The position numbers and the translations under genes were made by a program. From Ariolimax columbianus (taxonomy: Eukaryota > Mollusca > Gastropoda > Stylommatophora > Arionidae), in the NCBI GenBank assembly GCA_036924085.1, contig JAVGWX010000019.1:17778131-17842130 (forward strand): a DNA stretch of 64,000 nt, given 5' to 3'. The notes beneath the pieces are model-generated. The model worked only from the letters and a program-made list of their open reading frames with translations. It was not told the origin of the DNA and ran no database searches. Position 1 is the stretch's first letter, and each line of letters begins with the position of its first letter. Of the stretch, positions 1-9,739 are shown piece by piece.

Positions 1-2519
1 TAATATTTCTTTTTATCATACCTAACATTGCATTTGCCTTTTTTACTGCTACCTGAACTTGCTCCCTCACCTTACATGTATGATCTATTATAACCCCTAA
101 GTCCCTTTCTCTATCTATCTTTCTAATATTGTTCTCTCCCATTCTGTAATTATGTTCCATATTGGATCTACCCATGTGGATGACTGTACATTTATCTACA
201 TTAAACTCCATTTGCCAGATTACAGACCATTCTCGAATTTTATCTAAATCCGACCTCAATATATCCACTTCTGCTTTAGATGAGACACTACTGCATGGTT
301 TTGTGTCATCAGCAAATTTTGCAATAATGGATCCCATACCTAAGTCCAAATCATTTATATATATCAAGAAAAAAATTGGTCCCAAAACCGAGCCCTGTGG
401 CACTCCACTTTTCACTTCACACCACTCAGAGTACTTCTAATTTATACCCACACTTTGCCTTCTTCCCATTAACCAATTTTCAATCCATTTGGCAACTTCC
501 CCACCAATTCCATGTGATTTTAACTTTCGAAATAATCTTTGATGAGGTACTCTATCAAAGGCCTTTGCAGAGTCTAGATAAATAACGTCCACTGGCTCAC
601 CTTTATCTAACATTTTGGTAACCTCCTCCATGAATTCTAATAGATTTGTTAAGCATAATCTCCCTCTGGTAAACCCATGCTGACTATTTCTAATTAGATT
701 AAATTTGTCTAAATGCATTACAATGTTTTCTTTGATTATTGACTCTAACAATTTACAGACTATGCTCGTTAAGCTCACAGGTCTATAGTTTGCTGGATCT
801 GCTTTTTTGACTTTTTTGAATAAGCGGATCACTCCCGCATCTTTCCAATCCCGTGGAACAATCCCTTGTGCGAGTGATTGAGAACATAATATAGCCAATG
901 GTTTTGCTAATTGGTCTCTAATTTCAAACAGCAATTTTGGATGAATACTATCTTGACCTGGACATTTATCCACTTTCAACCCCTCCAATTTTTTTTAAAA
1001 ACCATTTCCTTTGTAATACAGATTGATCCTAATCCTGCTGTATCCATGTCTCTTTGAAAAATATCTACAGGCTCTGGGATCTTGGAGCAGTCCTCTTTTG
1101 TGTACACTGTGCCAAAGTAGTGATTGAGTAGATTTGCTGCCTCCCGATTTTCACTTATTTTTTTTCCTGTACTGTCTATGAGAGGGCCTACTTTGTCCTT
1201 TGATCTCTATTTATTTCTAACAAAAGAGAAGAAGCATTTACTATCAGTCTTGATCCTCTGAGCAAATTTCTTTTCGAAGTCTATTTTTGCTGTTTTATTC
1301 GCTTTCGGAGATATGTATTGCTTGTCCAAATATCTTACATATGTTTCTTTTGATTTACCTGCCTCTATATATTTTTTCCATGCTTTATTTTTAGCTCTTC
1401 TACATTTAACTTCAATTTTAGTTATCCACTTTTTACGCTTGGGGTTAACCTCCCTATATGGAACACATTCCTCTTTTAGCGTTTCGAGAATTGTTTTAAA
1501 ACTTTCCCACTCCTGTTCAACATCTTTTCCTCCGACAATATCTTCCCAGATTATGTGGTTCACTGCCACTTTCATCCTCTTAACATCTGCCTTAGAGTAG
1601 TCATATGTTCGCGTGTTTATGTTTACTTCTTTCCCTGCAATAAGATCCCATCGGATGATTTGATGGTCACTTGAGCCAAACAGTTCCCCAACGGTAACGT
1701 TTTCAATCATATTTTCCTCTGTAGTAAAAACTAGGTCGAGTATGTTTTTGTCTCTGGTGGCTGCTTCTACATGTTGAATTAAAAAATTTTCAGTTATGCA
1801 CTTAACAAACGGTTTTGACTCTACAAGTGCTTTTGCCATATCCCATTGTATTTCTGGAAAGTTGAAATCCGCCATTAATAATAATTTCCTATCACTTGCC
1901 TTTACTATGCTACTAATCAGCTCCTCCTTGCCTTTACTATGCTACTAATCAGCTCCTCATCTTCCTCCTTTTGACTTGATGGACATCTATAGCATACTCC
2001 AATCACTATTTTTTCACCCCCACTTTCTATTTCACCCCATACACTTTCATGTTCGATACCACATGATATATCCTCTCTGCTCGTTATATTAACAGAATTT
2101 ATACAGTATAATAAAACACCACCCCCCTCAGCCTTGTCTCCAACTACCCTATCCTTCCTTAACATTGTATATCCCTCTATTTCAAGTTCACCATCTGCAA
2201 TGTCCTCATATGCCCATGATTCTGTTAACCCTATTATATTTGGTTTTTCTTCCTCTACATACAGTTCAAATTCTTCTCTTTTATTTACTATGCTTCTCAC
2301 ATTTGCATAAAAACATTTTAGTTTGCAATTTTGTTGTTTTTCCACTTTTTGCTTTTGCTGCATCATTTTAATGTTTGCTTTTCCACTACTTAATTCCCAC
2401 TTCTCTGACCCAAACTCTCCCCTTTGACTACATCCTCTATAGCACCCTATTTTATGCCTATCTTTAGTCTCATACTTTGTGCGCAACTGTGTTGCCTGGA
2501 CGGAGCGTGTGTTGACCAA
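1..2519 (-). pseudogene. CR1-like non-LTR retrotransposon, endonuclease + RT, decayed
   Basis: Read on the minus strand this is one LINE in the order endonuclease then reverse transcriptase. The N-terminal endonuclease part (2519 to 1927) shows a YANVRS-like start, a TESW motif and CYRCPSS; the C-terminal part (1894 to 1207) contains MADFNFP and GSSDH, the usual SDH signature of apurinic-type LINE endonucleases. A linker (1207-988) leads into the RT: NYRPVSLTS, QHGFTRGR, IYLDSAKAFDRVPH (motif A), then VPQGSVLGP and FADDTK (motif C, near 300-320). These match the CR1/L2-type group. The frame is broken by a 32-bp duplication at 1895-1958, a stop near 1205, a shift in the T-rich stretch near 990 and a stop at about 435. 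The 3' end lies outside the window; the copy at 57 kb supplies it. Domain assignment is firm; the clade is inferred. Confidence 0.85.
1895..1958. repeat. Perfect 32-bp tandem duplication inside the LINE endonuclease
   Basis: Positions 1895-1926 and 1927-1958 are identical. Because 32 is not a multiple of three, the duplication shifts the minus-strand reading frame and repeats the peptide ELISSIVKA, splitting the endonuclease into two open frames. Confidence 0.95.
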
Positions 2520-3179
2520 AGTACATGTGGGATCAAGAGAAAGGTACCCTGTACTCCGCTGCCTCGCGAAGAGGGAGAGTTTGATGAGTACCCATTATCG
2601 TATGTGTCGGTGTGATATTTGTGGCTGTCATTGTAGTGCCGAGTACCGTGTGGATTTTTCTAAATTTTCTTATTCCACCTCTTTTTCCCCTTTTGTTTTT
2701 TGGCTTCCTTGTCCTTCTATTTTGTGCGGACGAGTTGTTTTTTTGGAGGATGTTGTGTTCCCGCAGATGTTTGAGTAGTTTGTTTGTGCATGATGATATT
2801 GCGAGTCATAGCCCTAAGAGATGGGTTCTTTAATATTTTACGGTTTTCATGGTTGCTGTTAAACCGTTTTCTCCCACTGGTCGGTCCATGGCAGGGTCGT
2901 TATCGCGTCATGCACCGGTGATTTTCTGACCGTAAACATGACCCAGATCCCCTTGCGTGGGTAGCTGTGATCCTTTAGTGAATTGGGAAATCAGAAATGC
3001 ACTTTCCACGATCCTAAACAGTGGAAACACAGGTCGGAAACACAGGCACAGTTAATTTTCACATCTAAATTATGCACAATTATATCCGAGAAAGATAGAG
3101 AATATCGCGGGATAATCCTGGTAAACACACAAAAATCACTCCGACATTGGGAGCAACTTAATTCAGCTGCCAGTAATGG
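2520..3179. other. No recognisable gene; possible 5' part of the CR1-like LINE
   Basis: The minus-strand frame of the LINE stays open for a short way above 2519, but I recognise no ORF1 domain. Open frames of 60-100 codons on both strands show no known motif. Confidence 0.3.
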
Positions 3180-3866
3180 CGCTCGAACCGGAAACAACTC
3201 AACAAATCAACATTTAAGGAAAAAATGGTCTACATATCTGAAAGTAGACCCAGTCTGTCTAAGCGACCGGATGGGTCAGATTCGTGACTGAATATGAAGG
3301 TGGCGGTCAAATAAGGTGGCCAGGAGAGCGTATGAAGTGAGGGGGGATGCGCCGGATAAGCCAGTGGTTGCCAAATATGGAAACGACCAAATAGTCAGGC
3401 AAGTGGGAGAACAAAAAGAAGGTGATATAAGCCGGAAGGAAGTGAGATTAATATAAGGGGGGGGGGGCTGGGAGGCTGATAGAAGAAAAAGGGGGTGGGG
3501 GGGGCAAAGAAAGTTAAATAGATAAGGGCCAGTATGAGATTTTAAGAAACGGTATGGAAGACATTAATGCAATGCGTTTGGAGGCAGCCCATGCTGGAGA
3601 TAAGTCTATTCTCAAGGGCGAATCGAGAACCAAGAAACTGGACCAGTGACCCTTACCAGTCAGCCTTACCCCGGTGCTAAGGACCATTGAAGTGGCTGGC
3701 AATAGATGAACCTGTGCCCGTTACGGATATCATTGAGGTGTTGGCGGAAACGCTCACGCAGTTCCATACCAGTTTCCCCAATGTGTGTCATACCACACTG
3801 GCGGCAGATGATAGAATAGATGAGGTTACAGGAATTGCATGTGAATTCCTCTTTGATGAATAACAT
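3180..3866 (-). pseudogene. Penelope-like element remnant with GIY-YIG endonuclease
   Basis: The minus-strand peptide at 3866-3666 contains spaced cysteines (CNSCNLIYSIICRQCG) followed by HIGETGMELRERFRQH. This fits the GIY-YIG nuclease of Penelope-like elements, where IY, the IG turn and a downstream Arg/His-rich helix are conserved. Beyond a frameshift, HFNGP appears in another frame, followed by a stretch ending MGCLQTHCINVFHTVS. The DNA from about 3180 to 3620 is clearly homologous, in the same orientation, to 41640-42150. No reverse transcriptase domain is present, so only the 3' end survives. Family recognition is by motif pattern only. Confidence 0.6.
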
Positions 3867-4000
3867 AACTATTTAATACACGCAATTCAGTAGTGGCTTC
3901 AAGTTGACATAGCGATGAAATATGCTGGGTTGATTACTGCGACTTTGCCTGTTTGAGAGATTGTTTTTAATGTAAGTAGCATTTGGATCAGCAGCAGCAC

Positions 4001-4070
4001 TATAGTCACTTTATAGTCACTTTATAGTAACTTTATAGTCACTTTATAGTCACTTTATAGTCACTTTATA
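4001..4070. repeat. 11-bp minisatellite, about 6 copies
   Basis: Direct repeats of CACTTTATAGT with one variant unit. Confidence 0.9.
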
Positions 4071-4129
4071 CGAAATTTGTAGATTACAGAAAACGTCATC
4101 ATAACAACACTTCACTCAAGTGAGAGATC

Positions 4130-4183
4130 CTCTTCTTCTTCTTCTTCTTCTTCTTCTTCTTCTTCTTCTTCTTTTTCTTCTTC
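4130..4183. repeat. (CTT)n tract, the (GAA)n 3' tail of the adjacent LINE
   Basis: Nearly pure CTT on the plus strand. It abuts the 3' end of the minus-strand LINE at 4184, so in the element's orientation it is a GAA tail, as in other copies in this window. Confidence 0.9.
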
Positions 4184-5757
4184 GTACACTGTCAGACGTC
4201 AACTTGAATTTGTTCGAAGAAAGCAGCGATCATCCTGAGGCTGTCGACACTGCCATAGAGCTTGTCTAGTGTTGCCACTGGGGATGGCCACATGTGCTTT
4301 CTCTGGTCTTCGTATGTCGGGCAATTTTGCAGCAGATGTTCAGCGGTCATTTTCCCTGTACCACGGGTGCATTCGTCAAGGCCACCTATCTTCAGTTTAT
4401 TGAATAGATTATACCTCAGTCTGTTGTGGCCTGTGCGGAGTCTGAAAACCACGACCTGCTCTCTTCTGTTCAACTGGTAGTAGGCATCATTTTTTGTATG
4501 CAGCTAGTATGTTCTGATTCCCATTTGGCCATGTATCTGGCCCTAATAAACCTTTTGAACTCTTCGTAGGTCATACTAGAATCTGGTTTTGGTAGTCTTG
4601 CACCTTCTTTTGCCAGTCTGTCTGCCCCCTCGTTGCCTTGGATGTTACAGTGGGATGGAACCCACTGTACCACTACTCTTTTTGGTGCGGACTGCTGGCA
4701 TAGTTGACAGTGTACTGCTCTTAAATCATTAAGTTCAGTAATTTGCTGGCTTTTTAGTACTGTGACTACGGCCAGGGGATCTGTAAACAGGACTATCTGT
4801 CTATCATTGCTTTCGCCTTTCAGCATTGCTTCTACTGCAGCCCTCAGTACCTCTGCCTCCGCTCTGAAATTGCTTGAGAATTTCCCAGTTGCCATTGACA
4901 GTGTTATTTTTCTACCATTCGTTAAGCTCAGCAATACCCCTCCACCTCCTTTATGTGTTGTGTTTGTTACAGAACCGTCGGTGTATGCATGGACCAGTCC
5001 ATGCTTGGGTAGTTTTCCGCTATGTACCGCAGGGTTATGTCTCTTCTTTCTTTTTCAGTCTTGCTGTTCTTGTTTCCAATACCTGGTATATTTTCTACCA
5101 CCTCCGGAATGATATGCTGCTTCCATGTTAGTTTGCGTACAGTAGGGATGAGCTTTGGTGTTGTTATGGTTATCATATGGTCTTCGCTCATCTTTGCTTT
5201 GGCTATTTCTGCAAAGTTTCTCCGCTTTAGTTTCCCTTTTCCAAATCTATTTAGTCTCTGATGCATTGGATGGTCTGTCTGTCTTATGAGTTTCTCTATT
5301 TGCTGCTGGGCTCTGTAGTCTCTTCTGTCGGTCATGGATTGCAGTTTTGTTATCTTTTCAAGTTCTACAATTGGCGTTGACTTCATGCCTCATGTTATAA
5401 CTCTCATGGCTTGGTTTTGAAGTTTGCTAATTTTATCAAAGTTCGCCTTTGCAGCTGTTGTCCATGCCGCAATGCCATACTCGAGAACTGGTCTCACTCT
5501 TCCAGTGTACAGTTTCTTTAGTATGCTTTCGTCTGCTCCCCAGCTTGTGCCAGCAAGTTTCCTCATGATTGCCATTCTTTGTCTAGCTCTCATTCGGTTT
5601 CTCTCGATCTGACTTTTCCATGTTCTGCGCCGATCAAATGTGACGCCCAAGTAGTTTGGGCTGTCGTTTGGCTGCAGATATTTGCCGTTAAAAGTTATTT
5701 TGGTGTTCTGTGGTTTATTTGAAAACGAGAATATCGTACATGTTGTTTTTTGAATGA
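4184..5757 (-). pseudogene. RNase H-bearing LINE (I/Jockey-like), 5'-truncated copy, frameshifted
   Basis: This minus-strand copy matches the intact element at 12679-14751 from the end of the RT (TCTIFSFSNKPQNTKITFNG) through the RT C-terminus (GADESILKKLYTGRVRPVLE), the RNase H region and the Cys/His tail. Breaks seen by comparison: a TGA stop where the intact copy has TGGMKS (near 5388), a one-base loss just before the RNase H YTDGS motif (near 4995), and a one-base loss near 4480. RNase H residues D, E, D and the NEGADRLAKE motif can be read across frames. It starts abruptly at about 5757 next to CT-rich DNA, as expected for 5' truncation. Confidence 0.9.
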
Positions 5758-6225
5758 ATTCCTTCTTCTTCTCCTTCTTCTTTTTCTTCTTTTTCTTCCT
5801 CTTTCCTCCACCCTTCCTCCCCCTTCCTTCCCCTTCCTCCCCCCTTTCCCCCCCCTTTCCTCCCCCGTCTCCCCCTCCATCCCCCTTCCTCTCCCTTTCT
5901 CTCCCCCCTTCCTCCTCCCTTTCTCTAATACCTTTCTCTCCCAATCCCCCTTCCTCCCCCCTTTTCCTCACCCCCTTCCTCCTCTCTTCCTCCCCCCTTA
6001 CTCTCCTTCTTCCCCCCCTTCCTCCCCCTTCCTCCCTCCCCCTTTTTCCCCCTTCCTCCTCTCCCCCCTCTTTCCTCCTCCCCTTTTCCTCCCCCTTCAC
6101 CCCTTCCTCCTCTCCCCCCTCTTTCCTCCTGCCCTTTTCCTCCCCCTTCACCCCTTCCTCCCCCTTTCCCCCTCCTCCTCCCCCTTTCTCCATCTCCTTT
6201 CTCCCCCTTTCCCCCACCTTTTCTA
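5758..6225. repeat. CT-rich low-complexity tract (CCTTCC/CTCCCC)
   Basis: The plus strand is almost entirely pyrimidine, so it gives long Ser/Pro/Phe-rich or Gly/Glu/Arg-rich open frames that are not credible proteins. Confidence 0.95.
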
Positions 6226-6318
6226 CGAGATGCAGGGCACCCGTGAAAAAGACGGTGGAGTCGGGAGTCAAACCCACACCACCTGATCACGAGACCTACG
6301 GCTTAACCACTTCGCCAG
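6226..6318 (-). mobile_element. tRNA-like SINE head
   Basis: The minus strand has a box A-like TGGCGAAGTGGTTAAG and a box B-like GGTTTGACTCC at normal tRNA spacing. I see no matching acceptor stem, and the sequence runs on into GA-rich DNA, so a SINE promoter remnant fits better than a functional tRNA gene. Confidence 0.55.
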
Positions 6319-6756
6319 GGAATACTACACGTCCGGATAGTGATAAAGTTAGCAGAACTGATTATCGTTATCAATTTGCAAGAAAATCTAGAAATGACAT
6401 AATCAAACTTAACAAGTAAGACATTTCCGTGTCTAATAAGTTAGAAGTATTCCTCACACAGCAGTTGGTGCAATTGTTCAGAATAACGCCAAAGTGTTAA
6501 ATGGACATTACAAATTCTCCGACCTGGCTAATTAAACTCTTTAGTCACGTTCTGTTTATTTGTTATTCATGAAGCCTTCACACGCGCTTGCACGGGGTTT
6601 ACAGTACCTCTATTTGCCTTATTCAGTGGCCATAGTGCATTTGAAAGCTAGATAAAAGCTATGCTTTGCTATTCGCCGATCTTCTCCATTCGTCAGTGTT
6701 CTGGTCCTTTTCATGCCGAATTATCAGAGCTCTGCAGTATTTGAATATTGCATCGT
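6319..6756. other. No feature recognised
   Basis: No domain-bearing open frame, tRNA-like structure or tandem repeat was seen here. Confidence 0.4.
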
Positions 6757-7112
6757 TACGGATCATCTTTATCATTTAGAGTCGTCTTTATGTCGTATTT
6801 ATCGTTTCGTGTCGTCTTTATGAATCGTATTTATCGTTTCGAGTCGTCTTTAGGAGTCGTCTTTATCGTTTCGTGTCGTCTTTATGTCGTATTTATCGTT
6901 TCGTGTCGTCTTTATGAGTCGTCTTTATCGTTTCGTGTCGTCTTTATGAGTCGTCTTTATCGTCTCGTGTCGTCTTTGTGTCGTATTTATCGCTTCGTGT
7001 CGTCTTTATGAGTCGTCTTTATCGTTTCGTGTCGTCTTTATGTCGTATTTATCGTTTCGTGTCGTCTGTATGAGTCGTCATTATCGTTTCGTGTCGTCTT
7101 TATGAGTCTTAT
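6757..7112. repeat. Minisatellite of TCGTCTTTATCGTTTCGTG-type units
   Basis: Short modules (GTCGTCTTTAT, CGTTTCGTGTC, GTCGTATTTAT) alternate in blocks of roughly 19-41 bp. The plus-strand open frame across it is a by-product of the repeat. Confidence 0.9.
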
Positions 7113-7496
7113 TTACCTTTTAGTGTCGCCTTTACCATTTCGAGATGTCGAAGAGCAAGCGCGTTTTGTAACCATTCTCTTTTAAGTCTGGCTGAAGATG
7201 AAAATAGAGAGGAAACGTCGTTTAATGTAGAACAAGCACCATCACGACCAGCAAAAAAAGTCTCAAAGCGATTTGAAGAGTTTTCCCAGGGATTGAGCTC
7301 AAAGGTATCAATTACAAACAAAAATACAATCATCCGATTGAGCTATGATTGAATGAGGTCAAGAAAAGATAAAACGCCCCTGGGTAGAATGGCATCTGCT
7401 AAGAAAACATTTCAATAACTTGTTGTGCCTATTTTGAACGAAATTAACAGTTTTTATTAATACTTTGCTGCTTATTAACATAATAAATTATTGATT
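7113..7496. other. No feature recognised
   Basis: A 74-codon minus-strand frame is present but carries no recognised motif. Confidence 0.35.
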
Positions 7497-7935
7497 ATAG
7501 TAGTGTGCTACTTAATAGCTTAGTGCGTTAGCTAATGGTTGTAGTAGTGCGTTACTTAATGGGTTAGGACGTTAGCTAATTGTTGTAGTAGTGCGTTACT
7601 TAATGGGCTAGGACGTTAGCTAATTGTTGTAGTAGTGCGTCACTTAATGGGTTAGGACGTTAGCTAATTGTTGTAGTAGTGCGTTACTTAATGGGTTAGG
7701 ACGTTAGCTAATTGTTGTAGTAGTGCGTTACTTAATAGGTTAGGACGTTAGCTAATTGTTGTAGTAGTGCGTTACTTAATGGGTTAGGACGTTAGCTAAT
7801 TGTTGTAATAGTGCGTTACTTAATGGGTTTGCACGTTAGCTAATGATTGTAGTACTGCATTACTTAATGGTTTAGTACGTTAGCTAATAGTTGTAATAGT
7901 GCGTTACTTAATGGGATAGGACGTTAGTCAATGGA
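7497..7935. repeat. 44-bp minisatellite, about 10 copies
   Basis: Each unit contains GTTAGCTAATTGTTGTAGTA and GCGTTACTTAATGGGTTAGG. Units are very similar, with more variation at both ends. It directly abuts the CR1-like 3' end at 7936. Confidence 0.95.
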
Positions 7936-8160
7936 ACATCTTTTGTAGGCAGAGAGTGGTGAATGCTTGGAATGCATTGCCGTATGAAATAGTGGAGGAA
8001 GGGTCAATTAATGCATTCAATAATAGATTGGATGACCAAAGTTATTTATAGATCAACTGAAGATAAAAGAAGCTGAGTGTGTACCGCCAGACTTTGCAGT
8101 GTCTTCTAAACCAGTATAAAAATGTAATGTTAAGTCAAGTCAAGTCCAAGTTAAAAGTTA
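7936..8160 (+). pseudogene. CR1-like LINE, 3'-end fragment
   Basis: The sequence encodes a short AWNALP-containing C-terminus like that of the 57-kb copy (SAWNALPGEVVE) and then the shared 3' UTR motif TCTTCTAAACCAGTATAAA, ending in TTAAG/TCAAG repeats. It is a 5'-truncated copy on the plus strand. Confidence 0.75.
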
Positions 8161-8276
8161 ACAGTTAAATAAAATTCCTTCAGCCATTTTGTTTCGTCAA
8201 GGTCGCTACCAACTTGTCAATCTATAATCTTTATGAGCTAAACACTCCAACATTATTACACTACTCCGATAACCGG

Positions 8277-8368
8277 TTCTTGTTGTTGTGGCGATTGTTG
8301 TTGTTGTTGTTATTGTGGCGGTTGTTGCTGTTGTGCTGGTTGTTGTTGTTGTTGTTGTTGCTGTTGCT
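8277..8368. repeat. (TTG)n microsatellite, imperfect
   Basis: Runs of TTG/GTT with interruptions. Confidence 0.9.
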
Positions 8369-8369
8369 T

Positions 8370-8700
8370 AATGCCCACAATGAGTAAGTTTACTCTTGTG
8401 TGCGCCCTGAAAAGAACATTATGTGTCGTTTTGTAAGTGGCTTTCCTCACATCCTAAGCGTGCTGATGAAGGTTGACCACAGTCCTCCTGGCGATTGTGC
8501 TATGTTTGGCTTCGTCCGAGAGACGCTGACTACTATAGGGATCACGTCGATCCACATATCGTTAAACAGGGTGCCTTGAAAGCCTTTTTCCAGGAAACTG
8601 AACATGCAAGAGACATAGTGGTCTTGATTGTCTATTGTGTCTGACCGACACGACGTCCTGGTCAGTATGATGCGCATTGACTGGACTGGCCTCTCAGTTC
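8370..8700 (+). repeat. Unclassified interspersed repeat 'Z', copy 1
   Basis: It is homologous to 15365-15640 in the same orientation; shared blocks include CCTCACATCCT, GTGCTGATGAA and GGGATCACGTC. Both copies follow a TTG-rich stretch. No protein or RNA signature was recognised. Confidence 0.6.
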
Positions 8701-9254
8701 CTCACAATAACTGTTTAAATCTACCAAGAATACAACATTACCTGGATCCCTAGATTTAATTAACAATGCAGCTTCTATGACAGTCTTCATTAACTATATG
8801 ATCCTATAGTTTCAAAGCGCACGTTATGGAAAGGCTAAAACATCTAATTTCAATCAATCATTGATTGTATTCATTTATTAAATAACAGTCGTTTTCATGC
8901 CTCCAAATTCCCTTTACCTGATATGTTTCACCTGTCGCGAATCATTGAGTCTTTACCACTCTGCCCTGAGATAACAGGTCCCGTCAGGTCGGTCGCTTTT
9001 GTTTACATTTCCGACTTTTTTGTGGCTTAAGAGTGTTGCTTGAAGTGTTTACACAAATCTTACAACATGTCTATCAATTGATAGCATTCTTTGGCTCCGA
9101 GATTTGATTTAATTGTTTGCAAATTTTTTTTGGTTACAATCTGTTTTGTTTTCTTTTTCTTTTTCTTGAAGAGTTTGGATAGTTCTTTAGCACCTAACCC
9201 AGAAATGTCAGAAAATAATCAGAACTCGAAGGGAGAAATTGTTTTATTTTGTTG
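8701..9254. other. No feature recognised
   Basis: AT-rich sequence without a recognisable gene or repeat. Confidence 0.35.
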
Positions 9255-9719
9255 AATATGGAATAGAGTGGGCTCTTTTCAACTGTAACATTCGAGGCAA
9301 CGAGGAGGCTGACAGATTGGCGCAAGAAGGTGGTAGGTTACTACAACCAGATTCTAGTGAGTCCAGAAGATTTATTATGGCCGGATGCATGGCCAAATGG
9401 GAAACAGAGCATCCTGGCTACATACAAAAACATGATACCTATTACCAGTTGAACAGAATCTACAGACTCTACACAGGCCACAACAGACTGAGGTATCATC
9501 TATTCAATAAACTGAAGATAGGAGCTGCTGACGAATGTACCTTGTGGTACAGGGAAAATGACCGCTGAACATCTGCTGCAAAATTGCCCGACATACGAGG
9601 ACCAGAGAAAGCACATGTGGCCATCACCAGTGGCAAGACTAGACAAGCTCTATAGCAGTGTCGACAGCCTCATGATGACAGCTGCTTTCTTCGAACAAAT
9701 TCCGTACGAAGAAGAAAAT
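9255..9719 (+). pseudogene. RNase H-bearing LINE, short 3' fragment
   Basis: It begins inside the RNase H domain (NIRGNEEADRLAQE) and runs through the C-terminal RLYTGHNRLRYHLFNKLKIG and a Cys/His region to a short GAAGAA tail. Compared with the intact copy at 12.7 kb, the arginine-rich stretch before TGHNRLRY is altered and the frame shifts before the zinc-knuckle-like motif. No clear TSD was found. Confidence 0.85.
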
Positions 9720-9739
9720 GAAATACAGGTATATTAGGA

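Noticed and set aside
5390..6277. 295-codon minus-strand frame with a Gly/Glu/Arg-rich domain fused to RT-like sequence
   Set aside because: The Gly/Glu part is translation of CT-rich simple DNA that happens to be in frame with the truncated LINE; no fusion gene.
8455..8490. CTGATGA followed by GGTTGACC as a hammerhead ribozyme
   Set aside because: No GAAA core follows the putative stem, and the second copy at 15470 does not keep the pairing.
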